From Actinomycetota bacterium (GTDB lineage: Bacteria > Actinomycetota > Acidimicrobiia > Acidimicrobiales > Ilumatobacteraceae), in contig WLST01000009.1 in assembly GCA_009711295.1 (NCBI GenBank), positions 1-43,956 of the forward strand: DNA of 43,956 bases, given 5' to 3'. This document shows, piece after piece, positions 1-9,473 of this stretch (its first letter is position 1; every line of letters starts with the position of its first letter). The notes under the pieces were generated by a model, which saw only the letters and a list, made by a program, of their open reading frames with translations, was not told where the DNA came from and searched no databases. A program made the position numbers and the translations under genes.

Positions 1-262
1 CTCCGCGAGCAAATGGTCGTACCGATTCATTATCTAAATCGACTGTTCCGTAGTTCCCAATGTGGGGCTGCGTAAAGGTAATGATCTGGCCGGCATAAGA
101 AGGATCGGTAATGATTTCTTGATACCCAGTAATTGCAGTGTTGAACACCACTTCGCCAGCAGAGATACCAGATTCAGGCAACGCACCAAATACTTCGCCT
201 TCGAATACTTCGCCGTTAGCAAGCACAAGGTGCCCATCTGTAAACCCGTTCGGCGCGCTCAT
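1..262 (-). CDS. carA: Carbamoyl-phosphate synthase small subunit, N-terminal part
   Basis: This is the first 87 codons of the glutaminase subunit of carbamoyl-phosphate synthase, which supplies ammonia for carbamoyl phosphate in pyrimidine and arginine synthesis. The gene runs off the left edge, so the class I amidotransferase domain with its Cys-His-Glu triad is not visible. The recognisable part is the CarA N-terminal domain: [15 protein letters not shown], then [20 protein letters not shown]-type sequence, which is nearly invariant in the family. The ATG at 262 overlaps the TGA of pyrC by 4 nt (ATGA), so it is the distal member of the pyrR-pyrB-pyrC-carA operon and probably translationally coupled. 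Identity is certain from the motif; completeness cannot be judged here. Confidence 0.95.
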   Translation of the reverse strand, partial: MSAPNGFTDGHLVLANGEVFEGEVFGALPESGISAGEVVFNTAITGYQEIITDPSYAGQIITFTQPHIGNYGTVDLDNESVRPFARG

Positions 263-1572
263 TTTGTTATTACTCCTGCTTCTAATATGACTTTTCCATC
301 TCGCACTACGTACTGCACTTGACCTTGCAGTGGGAGACCGAGATACGGGGTGTTGTGACTTTTGCTCACGATCTGCTCGAGAGATTGCTCCCATTCAGCC
401 GCTGGGTTGAATACAACGAGGTTTGCGATGTTGCCAGCTGCGACTGCATTTCCTTGGCGAGCAGTGAGACCGGCGATGCGCGCAGGAGCCCAAGACATCA
501 AGTCAATTACTCGCTGCACTGAACAGCCCGAATACTTCAATGCCACACCAAGCGCACTTTGCAGACCCAACATTCCTGGTGGAGCCGCAAGCAGATCTTG
601 ATCTTTGAGATGAGCCGCATGTGGAGCATGATCGGTAGCAATGGCATCGATTGTGCCGTCTTGCATACCGGTACGCAATGCTTCGACATCTTCCATGGTC
701 CGTAGTGGTGGGTTGACTTTGAACACCGTGTTGAATCCGGTCAGTTTTTCATCGGTGAGGGAAAAGTGATGTGGAGTCACTTCGGCCGTCACAGGTAAAC
801 CTTCATTTTTCGCTTGACGTATGAGTTCGACACTGCGCGCAGTGGAGAGATGCAGGAAGTGCATTTTTGCTCCGGTTTCCCGCACTAATTCAAGATCACG
901 TTGCAGCATGAGAACTTCTGCAATGGATGGCCAACCCGGGAGACCGAGATGAGATGAGCAACAACCTTCATGCATTACTGCACCTTCGGTGAGTCGCGAG
1001 ACTTCGCAATGTTGCATGAGGGTGATGTTGAGTTCCTTGGCGTACTCCATAGCGCGGCGCATGATGACCGGGTCTTGGACCCCATTGCCATCGTCGGTGT
1101 ACAAAGTCACTCCATTTTGAGTCAAGGAATGGAAAGGGCCGAGTTGCAACCCGGCACGATTCACAGTGATGCACGCAGACGGCACGACGTCGACCAAACC
1201 AGCGCGCTCCCCTTGCATGCGAACAAACTCAACTACTGCAACCGAATCTTGAGCCGGCTCGGTATTTGGCATGGCGACGACTGCCCCGTATCCGCCAAGT
1301 ACAGCCGCACGGGAACCCGTCTCGATGGTTTCAGATTCTTCACGGCCAGGTTCACGCAAGTGGGTGTGCAGATCGACGAATGCAGAGGTAATAACGCATG
1401 AGGTTGCGTCGATGCGTTGAGGTCCGCCTTCGCTTTCGGCGGCATATTTCGCAGCGATATTGGGGCCGACCTCTTGCACTACCCCTTGGTCAATCATCAC
1501 ATCGGCAAGTACTTCACCCGACGCATTGACGACTGTTCCACCAGTAATGAGAACCGATTTGTTGCTAGACAT
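259..1572 (-). CDS. pyrC: Dihydroorotase (class I)
   Basis: Catalyses reversible cyclisation of N-carbamoyl-aspartate to dihydroorotate, the third step of pyrimidine synthesis. The 437-residue protein has the amidohydrolase layout: the metal-binding [10 protein letters not shown] motif (His69, His71), MPNT near 101, the TLYTDDG segment with Asp160 where class I enzymes carry a metal-bridging Asp, His188 and His241 as further ligands, and ATDHAPHA with Asp314 as the expected catalytic base. The C-terminal [11 protein letters not shown] and YVVRDGKVI strands are typical of the beta-sandwich domain. Length is normal for class I. The start overlaps pyrB by 8 nt and the stop overlaps carA by 4 nt. 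An allantoinase or hydantoinase is less likely because of the pyr neighbours and the intact dihydroorotase motifs. Confidence 0.95.
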   Translation of the reverse strand: MSSNKSVLITGGTVVNASGEVLADVMIDQGVVQEVGPNIAAKYAAESEGGPQRIDATSCVITSAFVDLHTHLREPGREESETIETGSRAAVLGGYGAVVAMPNTEPAQDSVAVVEFVRMQGERAGLVDVVPSACITVNRAGLQLGPFHSLTQNGVTLYTDDGNGVQDPVIMRRAMEYAKELNITLMQHCEVSRLTEGAVMHEGCCSSHLGLPGWPSIAEVLMLQRDLELVRETGAKMHFLHLSTARSVELIRQAKNEGLPVTAEVTPHHFSLTDEKLTGFNTVFKVNPPLRTMEDVEALRTGMQDGTIDAIATDHAPHAAHLKDQDLLAAPPGMLGLQSALGVALKYSGCSVQRVIDLMSWAPARIAGLTARQGNAVAAGNIANLVVFNPAAEWEQSLEQIVSKSHNTPYLGLPLQGQVQYVVRDGKVILEAGVITK

Positions 1573-2545
1573 TTCTCTCTTCTTTCGTCATTTCACTCGT
1601 TGCCGCTGGACCGAGTAGCGACAGCAATACGGCCATGCGGATAGATACTCCATTGGTGACTTGCTGGGTAATGAGTGACCCAGGAACCAGCGCTGGGTCG
1701 ACACCGATTTCCACCCCATGGTTCATCGGACCGGGGTGCATCAATTTGAAGTTGTGCGGAAGTTTCGCCATTCGCTTTGGGGTGAGACCAAAATGCAGCG
1801 CGTACTCGCCTACTGAAGATATGAAAGCGGCATTCATGCGCTCGTGTTGCATCCGCAAGAGGTAGACAACATCAACCTCACCGAGAACTTCATCGAGATG
1901 ATGCGATATAGAAACCGGCCATTCATGGCTCGTGTGCGTGGCATTGCTGTAAATGAGAGAAGGCGGCAAGAGCGATGCTGGAGCAACGAGCGTGACCTGG
2001 GCGCCGAGCAGAACAAAAGCACGTACCGTGCTGCGCGCAACTCTGCTATGGCGAATGTCGCCCACCATTGCAATGCGCACTCCTGCAAGAGAGTTGCCCA
2101 TTTCCAAAGCACGAGTGAGTGTAAATGCATCGAGCAAGGCTTGCGTGGGGTGCTGATGCGCCCCATCACCAGCATTCACAATGTGGGCATCTGTCCACTG
2201 CGTCATCGCTAGTGGCAAACCTGCAGTTTTATGACGTACCACGAATGCGTCGACACCCATCGCCGACAGAGTTTCTACTGTGTCGCGCAAGCTTTCGCCC
2301 TTGTTGACGCTTGACGATGCTGCGCTAAAGGTCATGGTGTCGGCCGACAAACGCTTAGCGGCTGTTTCGAATGATAAACGAGTGCGCGTGCTGTCTTCAA
2401 AGAAGAGGCTCGCGACTGTTTTGTGACGAAGAGCGGGAACTTTTGGTTGAGAACGCTTTTGGATTTCACTCATTTCGTCGGCAAGCGACAGCAGTTGCTG
2501 CAGTTCACCGAGCGAGAGGTCGTCCATTGACAAGAGATGCTTCAT
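1565..2545 (-). CDS. pyrB: Aspartate carbamoyltransferase catalytic chain
   Basis: Condenses carbamoyl phosphate with aspartate to give carbamoyl-aspartate, the committed pyrimidine step. The 326-residue protein carries the carbamoyl-phosphate loop FFEDSTRTRLSFE (49-61), Lys82 of the SVNKGES loop, HPTQALLD (132-139), GDIRHSRVARS (162-172), and HPGPMNHGVE (270-279). The MNHGVE version replaces the more usual MNRGVE Arg with His, a small departure next to the aspartate site. No pyrI-like regulatory chain is adjacent, consistent with the unregulated trimer form. ATG at 2545 overlaps the pyrR stop by 4 nt, and the end overlaps pyrC by 8 nt. Ornithine carbamoyltransferase is excluded by the pyr context and motif set. 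Confidence 0.95.
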   Translation of the reverse strand: MKHLLSMDDLSLGELQQLLSLADEMSEIQKRSQPKVPALRHKTVASLFFEDSTRTRLSFETAAKRLSADTMTFSAASSSVNKGESLRDTVETLSAMGVDAFVVRHKTAGLPLAMTQWTDAHIVNAGDGAHQHPTQALLDAFTLTRALEMGNSLAGVRIAMVGDIRHSRVARSTVRAFVLLGAQVTLVAPASLLPPSLIYSNATHTSHEWPVSISHHLDEVLGEVDVVYLLRMQHERMNAAFISSVGEYALHFGLTPKRMAKLPHNFKLMHPGPMNHGVEIGVDPALVPGSLITQQVTNGVSIRMAVLLSLLGPAATSEMTKEERNV

Positions 2546-3099
2546 GCGTGTGCTCCTGGGAAAACTTCCACACCCGACATCTGCACGAGTACTTCATCAG
2601 AAACATGAGTTGGAAGATTCTTCCCCACAAAATCGGGGCGTATGGGGAGTTCGCGATGCCCGCGGTCGACCATGACCGCAAGACGCACAGCTCGTGGTCG
2701 GCCAAATTCGATGAGAGCATCGAGCGCTGCACGTACTGTGCGCCCCGTGAACAACACGTCGTCGACGAGCACCACTAACACGCCATCGAGGCTGCACGGA
2801 ACGTGCGAAGTGGCGACTTCCAAAGTGGGTCGCAACCCGATGTCGTCGCGGTACATGCTGACGTCGATGGATCCGAGCACGACGGGCGTATTTGGCTCGA
2901 TTTCAACAATGTTGGAATGGATTGCTTCGGCGAGCCACACGCCTCCGTGCTGGAGACCCATGATGGCGATTTTTTCTGGTGAACTCGAAGAACCAGCTAC
3001 TGAGGCAACATGTTCAATAATTTCATGAGCGATGCGGCGTATCGCGCGCTGCACATCACTACTGGTCAGCACAGTGGCTGCCTTCTCGGTATTCGTCAT
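2542..3099 (-). CDS. pyrR: PyrR pyrimidine-operon RNA-binding regulator / uracil phosphoribosyltransferase
   Basis: PyrR binds pyr mRNA when UMP is abundant and often keeps uracil phosphoribosyltransferase activity. The 185-residue protein has the PRPP-binding loop VLVDDVLFTGRTVRAA at about 108-123, upstream GLQHGGVWLA, IDVSMYRDD, and the PyrR-typical DRGHRELPIRPDFVGKNLPT near the end. It is the first gene of the pyr operon, with a 61-nt leader after nusB. That leader contains a PyrR-binding hairpin (3108-3138) whose lower stem runs into the Shine-Dalgarno sequence GGAAGG, so PyrR probably represses its own translation and that of the coupled downstream genes. Start ATG at 3099 is fixed by this ribosome binding site. 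Its stop forms ATGA with pyrB. Confidence 0.96.
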   Translation of the reverse strand: MTNTEKAATVLTSSDVQRAIRRIAHEIIEHVASVAGSSSSPEKIAIMGLQHGGVWLAEAIHSNIVEIEPNTPVVLGSIDVSMYRDDIGLRPTLEVATSHVPCSLDGVLVVLVDDVLFTGRTVRAALDALIEFGRPRAVRLAVMVDRGHRELPIRPDFVGKNLPTHVSDEVLVQMSGVEVFPGAHA

Positions 3100-3107
3100 A
3101 TTGCCTT

Positions 3108-3138
3108 CCGTTCGAGCCTCTCAGGACCCGTTTGACGG
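3108..3138 (-). promoter_or_regulatory. PyrR-binding RNA hairpin in the pyrR leader
   Basis: Read on the minus strand, this leader RNA contains GGUCCUGAGAGGCU. It matches the PyrR-binding consensus ARUCCNGNGAGGYU at every position except the first. It folds as lower stem CCGU/ACGG, an asymmetric internal bulge (CAAA opposite A), upper stem CGGGUC/GGCUCG with two G-U pairs, and hexaloop CUGAGA, which is the known architecture of PyrR binding loops. The lower stem overlaps the start of GGAAGG, the ribosome binding site 4 nt before pyrR ATG. I see no alternative terminator, so translational repression rather than attenuation is the likely mechanism. Confidence 0.88.
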
Positions 3139-3160
3139 TGAATTTCTTTCAGGTTAGCAG

Positions 3161-3592
3161 TTATTTGGCATTTGGGCGAACAGATTCCAGCAATGCCGAC
3201 AGAATTCCGTTCACAAAGCGTCCTGAGTCTTCTGTGGAGAAGCGTTTAGCAAGCTCAATGGCCTCGTTCATCACCACCGCCGTGGGCACATCGGGGAATT
3301 GCCGTAGTTCATGCAGAGCCAGACGCAGCACGGCACGGTCGATCATGGGCATCCGCTCGAGACGCCACCCTTTGGCTCGTGAGGAGATCATTTCGTCGTA
3401 GGTCACCTGGGCTTCTTCTACCCCGAGCGCAAGTGCAACAGCGGCGCTATGAGGCACCACCACTTGATCTCGCACTACGTCGGATACCGACATTGAGCGT
3501 GATTCGGCTTCATAAAGCAAGATAAGCGCCTGTTCACGGGCGTCTGATGCATGACCTGGTGCGAAGTTCCCTTTCGGGGATGCATTTTTCAT
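3161..3592 (-). CDS. nusB: Transcription antitermination factor NusB
   Basis: NusB binds boxA RNA with NusE (S10) and assembles rRNA antitermination complexes. The 143-residue, mostly helical protein shows the family pattern: an N-terminal REQALILLYEAE helix, the central RMPMIDRAVLRLALHEL segment (about 80-95), and the C-terminal DVPTAVVMNEAIELAKRFSTEDSGRFVNGIL signature. A short basic N-terminal extension of about 16 residues precedes the domain. ATG at 3592 directly abuts the efp stop. The efp-nusB-pyr order is common in actinobacteria and firmicutes, and supports the call. Confidence 0.94.
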   Translation of the reverse strand: MKNASPKGNFAPGHASDAREQALILLYEAESRSMSVSDVVRDQVVVPHSAAVALALGVEEAQVTYDEMISSRAKGWRLERMPMIDRAVLRLALHELRQFPDVPTAVVMNEAIELAKRFSTEDSGRFVNGILSALLESVRPNAK

Positions 3593-4156
3593 TTAAACGC
3601 GCGTGATGTATTCGCCGCTGCGGGTGTCGACTTTGACCTTGTCACCAGGGTTAATGAAAAGAGGCACTTGAATGGTTTTACCGGTTTGCAAAGTAGCTGG
3701 TTTACGAGCACCCGACACACGGTCGCCCTGTACACCCGGGTCGGTATCGGCAATGAGCAGTTCGAGCGAAGCAGGCATTTCTACTCCGACGATTTCTGTT
3801 CCGTGGAAAGCAATAATGACTACTGCAGACTCGATGAGATAGTCGACTGCCTCACCAAGAGATACCGGACCAACATTCGTTTGGTCATAGGAATCGGTGT
3901 CCATGAACACAAATTCTTCACCGTCTTTGTACAGAAACTGCATGTCGCGCTTATCAATAATGGCCTGCTCAACCTTGATGCCAGCGTTGAACGTTTTTTC
4001 GAGCAAGTTGCCGTTGCGCACGTTACGCAACTTTGTGCGTACGAAAGCTCCGCCCTTGCCAGGCTTCACATGTTGAAATTCCACAACAGTGAAAAGACCG
4101 TTGTCGAGTTCAAGGGTGATGCCATTTTTGAAATCGTTCGTGCTAATTGCAGGCAT
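3593..4156 (-). CDS. efp: Translation elongation factor P
   Basis: EF-P rescues ribosomes stalled at polyproline stretches. The 187-residue protein has the three-domain size of the family: an N-terminal KOW-like domain with [17 protein letters not shown], a middle OB domain ([18 protein letters not shown]), and a C-terminal OB domain ending [23 protein letters not shown]. Lys34 at the tip of the PGKGG loop is the residue modified in some lineages; none of the modification enzymes (EpmA/EarP/YmfI type) is visible in this window. An AGGAAAG ribosome binding site sits 4-5 nt upstream of ATG. It follows pepP with an 8-nt gap, a pairing frequent in bacteria. Confidence 0.96.
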   Translation of the reverse strand: MPAISTNDFKNGITLELDNGLFTVVEFQHVKPGKGGAFVRTKLRNVRNGNLLEKTFNAGIKVEQAIIDKRDMQFLYKDGEEFVFMDTDSYDQTNVGPVSLGEAVDYLIESAVVIIAFHGTEIVGVEMPASLELLIADTDPGVQGDRVSGARKPATLQTGKTIQVPLFINPGDKVKVDTRSGEYITRV

Positions 4157-4164
4157 AATCTTTC

Positions 4165-5355
4165 CTATACGTTCAGTGATGAATATGGTGTTTTTGGGCT
4201 ACGAGATATGTTGATGTGGCCTGCCGAGGAAACGATGAAAAGATCTTCCACGCGCACACCGCCAAGCCCCATACGATACGCCCCTGGCTCTACAGTCACC
4301 ACGTCATTCTCGCAAAGAACGTCTAAAGATCTGGGGTTTATCCAGGGGGCTTCATGAATGAGCAGCCCGACCCCATGCCCAATGCCATGATTTAGTTCAT
4401 TTTCGAGCCCAGCTTGAGCGAGCACCTCGCGGCAACGTGCGTCGATACTTGCAGCAGATACACCTGGAGCAACAAGTTTTCCGCCTTCTTCGCAGGCGAG
4501 TTTCACCGCGTCGAAACGTGCCAAAAGTTCCTGACCACGAGCAGTGGAACCATCAGTACACACAAATGAGCGGGTCATGTCGGAGTGATATCCGTCGACG
4601 AGTGCACCAAAATCGATGACAACAACTTCATCTTCGCTGAGTACTTTCCGACTCGGGCGATGATGAGGGAGCGCAGAATTTTCCCCGAAAGCAACAATGC
4701 TCGGAAAGCTGACATCTTGTGCACCCATTTCCCGCATTGCATGATCGAGATGCAGACAGAATTGCACTTCGGAAATTCCTGGCAACAACAAGTGCACAAC
4801 AGATTGAAGAGCTGAGTCGGCGATAGATGCAGCCAAGGTGATGCGTTCCAATTCTGCTGGCGTTTTGCTCCTGCGCAAATCAACAAAAACTTCTTGGATT
4901 GCTGTCCACGTGAGTTTCTCAGCCCCAGAACGTTGCGATGCCACTTCAGCTTCAAGTTGTTGCAACAATTCAACCGAGACGTCATGAGACTCGATGCCCA
5001 AACAGACATCGCTCGCCGATTCCTGATTCTCTTGTATTTTGCTCACCACAAACTGCAGCTGTTCTTTCACTAAACGCTTCTCAATAATCTCCACCGGAGA
5101 ATTACTCACCCGCAGTTGCTGTTCTGCTTGAGCAATGTAGCGACCATCAGTAATGAGATATGACGGCGCATCATGACGTAACGACATCAACAACATGCCC
5201 GCAGAGCCGGTGAACCCAGTGAGCCAACGAATATTGACGCCAGAAGTGACGAGGAGAGCTACGCAGGGCGACGACGAGTCTGTATTGGCAACCAGGTCAC
5301 GCGCTGCACCAATGCGCTGTGAAACATCTATTGCCGAAAGAGTCTTCACAGACAT
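4165..5355 (-). CDS. pepP: Xaa-Pro aminopeptidase (M24B family)
   Basis: A cytoplasmic metallo-aminopeptidase expected to remove N-terminal residues preceding proline. The N-terminal creatinase-type domain covers roughly the first 150 residues ([27 protein letters not shown]). The C-terminal pita-bread domain keeps all metal ligands: both Asp in [17 protein letters not shown], His in HGIGHGVGL, Glu in VTVEPGAY, and Glu in [10 protein letters not shown] use the ATG at 5355 (396 residues), which overlaps the aroQ TAA as TAATG; the open frame continues 39 codons upstream into aroQ, but that part has no family resemblance. Placement directly before efp is typical. A prolidase is possible within M24, but the two-domain length suits the aminopeptidase. 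Confidence 0.9.
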   Translation of the reverse strand: MSVKTLSAIDVSQRIGAARDLVANTDSSSPCVALLVTSGVNIRWLTGFTGSAGMLLMSLRHDAPSYLITDGRYIAQAEQQLRVSNSPVEIIEKRLVKEQLQFVVSKIQENQESASDVCLGIESHDVSVELLQQLEAEVASQRSGAEKLTWTAIQEVFVDLRRSKTPAELERITLAASIADSALQSVVHLLLPGISEVQFCLHLDHAMREMGAQDVSFPSIVAFGENSALPHHRPSRKVLSEDEVVVIDFGALVDGYHSDMTRSFVCTDGSTARGQELLARFDAVKLACEEGGKLVAPGVSAASIDARCREVLAQAGLENELNHGIGHGVGLLIHEAPWINPRSLDVLCENDVVTVEPGAYRMGLGGVRVEDLFIVSSAGHINISRSPKTPYSSLNV

Positions 5356-5816
5356 TAGTGCTGAGATTGGAAATAATGAGACAAGCCAGAAACGGCCAAC
5401 TCGTAGCCCGCGGCGCCAAAACCGGCAATGGTGCCAATTGCGAGCGGGGCAACCACGCTGACGTGGCGCCATGATTCGCGCCGCAGAGGCTGCGACAAAT
5501 GCACTTCAACTATGGGGCCGTTGTAGGCACTAAGTGCATCGTGAATTGCCCATGAGTAATGCGTGAAGGCTCCGGGGTTAATAATGATTGCCGAATGGTT
5601 TTGCCGTGCATCGTGGATGGCTGCGACAAGATCGGCTTCGCTGTTTGACTGCATATCGGTGAGTGACCAGCCAAGAACCTCAACAGCTTTTCGCACAGTT
5701 GCAACGTGATCGAGCAACGTTGCGGAGCCGTATATTTCGGGCTCACGTGAACCCAACAGCTGCAGGTTGGGGCCGTGCAAGAGCAACACCGACTTCACAT
5801 TTTTTTCGAGAGCCAT
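5355..5816 (-). CDS. aroQ: 3-dehydroquinate dehydratase, type II
   Basis: Dehydrates 3-dehydroquinate to 3-dehydroshikimate through an enolate, third step of the shikimate pathway. The 153-residue protein is of type II length. It shows HGPNLQLLGSREPEIYG with the lid Arg and catalytic Tyr, QSNSEADLVAAIHDA, INPGAFTHYSWAIHDAL, EVHLS with the catalytic His, and IAGFGAAGYELAV. Departures from consensus are NGPNLN to HGPNLQ and EVHLSN to EVHLSQ, both near the substrate pocket. It follows aroB by 16 nt, and its TAA overlaps the pepP ATG. The aro neighbours leave little doubt. Confidence 0.94.
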   Translation of the reverse strand: MALEKNVKSVLLLHGPNLQLLGSREPEIYGSATLLDHVATVRKAVEVLGWSLTDMQSNSEADLVAAIHDARQNHSAIIINPGAFTHYSWAIHDALSAYNGPIVEVHLSQPLRRESWRHVSVVAPLAIGTIAGFGAAGYELAVSGLSHYFQSQH

Positions 5817-5832
5817 AATGCAGAGTACCTCT

Positions 5833-6867
5833 TTACGACTTGTTAGCCATGCGATTTAGAGCCTCTACTACCGACTCTTGCGCAACAGGTGAGACCGTTT
5901 CTAAGCCTTTTGGACCGTCGAGAATAAAAGTGAGCCCGTCGAGAGCTTTTTTATCTCGTGCCATCACTTCAAGCCACTCTTGTACATTCATGGGGCTCGG
6001 TAGGGAAGCCTGCAAGCCATAGGTTCGAATGACGTTGTAATGATGCTCGACTCTTGCACTATCGATGCGACCCAAGACGTGAGCAAGATGCGCTGCACAG
6101 AGCAAGCCAATGGCCACCGCTTCACCATGGGCATATTGGTGATGTGTGGTGGTTTCAATGGCGTGGCCAAACGTGTGGCCGTAGTTCAACAGCGCCCGAA
6201 TTCCGCCTTCGCGCTCATCGGCCACAACAATGTCGGCCTTAATTTTGACGCAGAGCGCAATGCGTTCTTCCACCGACAAGGCAAGCATGTCGTCGCCGGT
6301 GAGAAAGTGGTACTTTGCCACTTCTCCCCAGCCGCAACGCAATTCTCTTTCGGGCAAAGTGTCTAAATAGTTGGTATCGCAAATGACTCCACTGGGTTGC
6401 CAAAATGCGCCAACAAGGTTTTTACCTTCCGGCAGGTTGACGCCCGTCTTGCCGCCAATTGCTGCATCGACCATTGCCAAAAGAGTGGTTGCCACATGAA
6501 CTACTGCAGTACCTCGATGGTAAGAAGACGCGGCAAACCCGGCAACATCGGTGACCAACCCACCACCGACACCAATAACGACATCGTTACGCGTGAGGCC
6601 GAACTGTGCGAATTGTCGACACAGATCTTCAATAGTTGATAAAGATTTATGTTCCTCACCAGCAGGAATGTGAATAGTAAGTGTGGGAATTTCCAGATCG
6701 GGAATGGTTGCAATACCCGACTGCGTCACCACTACTGCTCGTTTAGCTGATACTGGCAAAAGCCGGTGGATGTGCGCAACGGCACCCTTCCCCACAAAAA
6801 CACTGTATGACCGTTCGCCGAGCGGCACGGATACTTCTTGTATGGAGGGCAATGGATTCTGACTCAT
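5833..6867 (-). CDS. aroB: 3-dehydroquinate synthase
   Basis: Converts DAHP to 3-dehydroquinate using NAD and a divalent metal. The 344-residue protein has the NAD-binding IGVGGGLVTDVAGFAAS (98-114), TTLLAMVDAAIGGKTGVNLPEGKN (127-150) for nucleotide and phosphate contacts, and metal-ligand segments GWGEVAKY (Glu182), NYGHTFGHAIE (His231, His235), and HGEAVAIGL (His247). Length is normal for the single-function bacterial enzyme. It lies 7 nt after aroK and 16 nt before aroQ inside a five-gene shikimate run. A 2-deoxy-scyllo-inosose synthase-like paralogue is ruled unlikely by that context. Confidence 0.96.
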   Translation of the reverse strand: MSQNPLPSIQEVSVPLGERSYSVFVGKGAVAHIHRLLPVSAKRAVVVTQSGIATIPDLEIPTLTIHIPAGEEHKSLSTIEDLCRQFAQFGLTRNDVVIGVGGGLVTDVAGFAASSYHRGTAVVHVATTLLAMVDAAIGGKTGVNLPEGKNLVGAFWQPSGVICDTNYLDTLPERELRCGWGEVAKYHFLTGDDMLALSVEERIALCVKIKADIVVADEREGGIRALLNYGHTFGHAIETTTHHQYAHGEAVAIGLLCAAHLAHVLGRIDSARVEHHYNVIRTYGLQASLPSPMNVQEWLEVMARDKKALDGLTFILDGPKGLETVSPVAQESVVEALNRMANKS

Positions 6868-6874
6868 CAGGCGA

Positions 6875-7438
6875 TCACTGCTCCGAATGGCTCATAGTTG
6901 ATATCACGGTTCTCACAATACGTTGAATCGACATTGTGTCGGTGGAAATTTCCATATTGGCGGCAGCGCTGTACCAAGGATTTCTTCGAGACACAAGAGA
7001 CTTCAATACGTCTTCCCTCGCACCTTTTCCTTTGGCTTGTGCCAACAGAGGCCTTTGCTGAGAACGAGCAGTGCGTTCCAGCATGACGTTGATAGAGGCC
7101 TGTAGCCATACCACCAGTATTCCGTTGTTCTTTTTTTCTTCAAGAAGCGCCCGACACTTCTCTGATTCAAGAATTCCGCCACCCGTTGAAATGACGAGGG
7201 GGCGTTCTTCACTCAGAAGTTCAGTCAACTTTGCAATTTCCTGGAGACGGAAGTGGGATTCACCCTCTTCGGCAAAAATACGAGCAATGTCTTTTTGTGC
7301 ATCTCGCTCGATGGCAGCATCGGTGTCGACGAAGTCTCGATCTAATTCTTTCGCCAGAACACGACCTACGGTGCTTTTACCAGTACCCATTAAGCCAATG
7401 AGAACAACATGATGCACCGGAGGAGGCGCACTGTTCAC
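6875..7438 (-). CDS. aroK: Shikimate kinase
   Basis: Phosphorylates shikimate at O3 with ATP. The 187-residue P-loop kinase has Walker [10 protein letters not shown] (15-23), the shikimate-binding DTD motif ([10 protein letters not shown]), the FR of ESHFRLQE, and STGGGILES containing the GGG substrate loop. The lid with [28 protein letters not shown] carries the Arg expected over ATP. It begins with GTG at 7438, which overlaps the aroC TGA by 4 nt (GTGA). Gluconate kinases share the fold, but neighbours and motifs agree on shikimate. Confidence 0.95.
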   Translation of the reverse strand: MNSAPPPVHHVVLIGLMGTGKSTVGRVLAKELDRDFVDTDAAIERDAQKDIARIFAEEGESHFRLQEIAKLTELLSEERPLVISTGGGILESEKCRALLEEKKNNGILVVWLQASINVMLERTARSQQRPLLAQAKGKGAREDVLKSLVSRRNPWYSAAANMEISTDTMSIQRIVRTVISTMSHSEQ

Positions 7439-8595
7439 AACGACTCAATGAAAGACCGATGATTCCTTTGGAATTCCTCAACGGAGTCACCACCGAATTT
7501 TCTTTGCGCTTCAGCAGCAAGAACGAGCGCAACCATTGTTTCTGCAACAACACCCATAGCCGGCACTGCAGTGACATCGGTGCGCTCTTTGAAACTCACG
7601 GTATTTTCTTTTGTGACAGTGTCGACGGTTTGCAGAGTTGGCCTGTTCAACGTGGCTAAAGGCTTCATAGCGGCGCGCACCACAACCATTTCGCCTGTAG
7701 TCATTCCACCTTCAGTACCACCGGCCAATGCCGAGAGTCGGTGGTAAACGCCGTTTTCTGCATCCCACTCAATTGCATCGTGGGCTTGGCTGCCTCTGCG
7801 CCCAGCGACTTCAAAACCATCGCCAATTTCCACGCCTTTGACGGCCTGAATGCTCATCACAGCTTGAGCCAACATGGAGTCGATCTTGCGATCCCAGTGC
7901 ACATGACTACCGAGACCTACAGGCACGCCATAAGCAAGAACTTCTACTACACCACCCAGACTGTCGCCTTCACGAGCAGCATCTTCAATAGCTGTCACCA
8001 TACGTGCTTCTACAGAAGTGTCGAAGCAGCGCACAGGGCTTTCGTCAATTGCAGCAAGATCGGCCATGGTGGGTCGTGTTTGCGACGGCGCGCGAACGTC
8101 GCCCATTTGAATGACATGGGAAAGAACTTCAATGCCAATGGAACGCAGAAGCAGCTTGGCGAGAGCCCCTGCAGCTACGCGTGCTGCTGTTTCGCGAGCA
8201 CTGGCTCGTTCAAGCACATCGCGCGCATCGGTGAAACCGTATTTTTGCATTCCTGCGAGGTCGGCATGACCAGGGCGGGGTTGTGTGAGTGGATCTTTCG
8301 TTTCACCTGGCGCAGGAGACATCTCTTCGTGCCATTTGTCGCTGCGGAACCATTCGGTGTTCTGAATTTGAATGGCAACGGGAGAACCAAGCGTGCGCCC
8401 ATGGCGAATACCGCCGAGGAGCAAGATTTCGTCGACTTCGAAGCGCTGGCGTGGCCCACGACCAAAACCCAAACGACGGCGACCCATTTCTTCTTGAATG
8501 TCTTCCATCGTGACGGGCAACCCAGCAGGAAGCCCTTCCACAATAACTACGAGGGCTTGACCATGGGATTCACCGGCAGTGAGATAGCGCAACAT
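7435..8595 (-). CDS. aroC: Chorismate synthase
   Basis: Makes chorismate from EPSP by anti-1,4 elimination with reduced FMN. The 386-residue protein starts [13 protein letters not shown], the family signature, and contains [16 protein letters not shown], the [15 protein letters not shown] signature, [16 protein letters not shown], and the C-terminal [12 protein letters not shown] followed by [17 protein letters not shown]. Both signature His residues (His10, His in RPGHAD) are present. It follows aroE by 11 nt and is coupled to aroK through GTGA. No separate flavin reductase is nearby. Confidence 0.97.
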   Translation of the reverse strand: MLRYLTAGESHGQALVVIVEGLPAGLPVTMEDIQEEMGRRRLGFGRGPRQRFEVDEILLLGGIRHGRTLGSPVAIQIQNTEWFRSDKWHEEMSPAPGETKDPLTQPRPGHADLAGMQKYGFTDARDVLERASARETAARVAAGALAKLLLRSIGIEVLSHVIQMGDVRAPSQTRPTMADLAAIDESPVRCFDTSVEARMVTAIEDAAREGDSLGGVVEVLAYGVPVGLGSHVHWDRKIDSMLAQAVMSIQAVKGVEIGDGFEVAGRRGSQAHDAIEWDAENGVYHRLSALAGGTEGGMTTGEMVVVRAAMKPLATLNRPTLQTVDTVTKENTVSFKERTDVTAVPAMGVVAETMVALVLAAEAQRKFGGDSVEEFQRNHRSFIESL

Positions 8596-8606
8596 CGCTT
8601 GAGAGG

Positions 8607-9473
8607 TTATCTGCCCCGTCTAGCGAGTTCGCGCTCTGCAGCAAATCGCATACGTAAAGGGTCGGGATTCGTCCCGGTCCATAGCAATTGTTGCGCCTTT
8701 GCTTGGTAAACCAGCATCCATAGGCCGTCGATGACCTGAGCCCCAACGCTCCGTGCGTCGCAGAGCAACTGCGTTTCGAGAGGCTGATACACGGCATCGA
8801 GCACGACGTGGTGCGAGCGCAGCACGCTGATGGGAAGTGGAGACTCACCGCCAGGTGCATCTTGCTTCAAACCAACTGGCGTTGTGTGAATAATGACATC
8901 AGCGTCTGGGATCTGAGAAGTCTGCGCTACGTAGCCCTTCCCGCCCGCAAGTTGTATCGCTTGTATAGCGCGCTCTTCTGAACGGTTCACCACACCAATA
9001 CGTGAGACCTCTGTTTGAGCGAGAGCTTCAACACATGCCCGAGCAGTAGCACCTGCGCCCACGACGATGATTGACTTTCCCTGCAGAAGAACCCCGTGAT
9101 GAATAAGCGCGTCGACACACCCTGCGCCATCGGTGGAGTCGCCATGCAAGGTTCCATCATCTTGTGGCACAAGAGTATTGACTGACGCCAAAGCACGAGC
9201 TCGCGGAGAAACAGTGTCGCATAGTGCCAGCACTGCCTCTTTATGTGGCATCGTGACTGAAGCACCAAGAAAGTTTTGCGATTGCAGGCTGTGGACCATA
9301 CTTTCTAGATTCTTTGGCGAAACGTCACAAGAGAAATATCGCGCGTTCAGAGCAATGTGTTCAAAGCAATCGTTGTGGATTGCTGGTGACAAACTGTGAG
9401 CAACAGGCTGCCCCAGCACACACGCAACTCGCGCTGAGTGATGCAAGCTCAGTGCACTTTCTCCTCTGTTCAC
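8607..9473 (-). CDS. aroE: Shikimate dehydrogenase
   Basis: NADPH-dependent reduction of 3-dehydroshikimate. The 288-residue protein has the substrate-domain motifs [14 protein letters not shown] (20-33), VTMPHKE with the catalytic Lys, SVNTLV, and GDSTDGAG with the catalytic Asp (usual GDNTDG, here N to S). The nucleotide domain carries [15 protein letters not shown] and VVNRSEERA, where the NRS/R pattern fits NADPH. It starts with GTG at 9473, sharing GTGA with the mltG stop. The mltG-aroE order is common in actinobacteria and firmicutes. The quinate/shikimate paralogue YdiB is less likely, because this copy is within the pathway cluster. Confidence 0.94.
   Translation of the reverse strand: MNRGESALSLHHSARVACVLGQPVAHSLSPAIHNDCFEHIALNARYFSCDVSPKNLESMVHSLQSQNFLGASVTMPHKEAVLALCDTVSPRARALASVNTLVPQDDGTLHGDSTDGAGCVDALIHHGVLLQGKSIIVVGAGATARACVEALAQTEVSRIGVVNRSEERAIQAIQLAGGKGYVAQTSQIPDADVIIHTTPVGLKQDAPGGESPLPISVLRSHHVVLDAVYQPLETQLLCDARSVGAQVIDGLWMLVYQAKAQQLLWTGTNPDPLRMRFAAERELARRGR

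Noticed and set aside
2546-3160. Transcription attenuator (terminator) before pyrB or pyrR
   Set aside because: No GC-rich stem followed by a U run is present; the hairpin fits a PyrR translational site instead.
3551-4357. A 268-codon plus-strand frame opposite nusB, efp and pepP
   Set aside because: It spans several real gene borders on the other strand and resembles no family; chance frame.
5356-5472. Upstream extension of pepP by 39 codons
   Set aside because: It lies inside aroQ, is Trp/Arg-rich, and lacks family resemblance; the TAATG junction gives the better start.
7741-8709. A 322-codon open frame on the plus strand opposite aroC and aroE
   Set aside because: It is antisense to well-conserved genes, has no recognisable motif and no ribosome binding site; long shadow frames are expected here.
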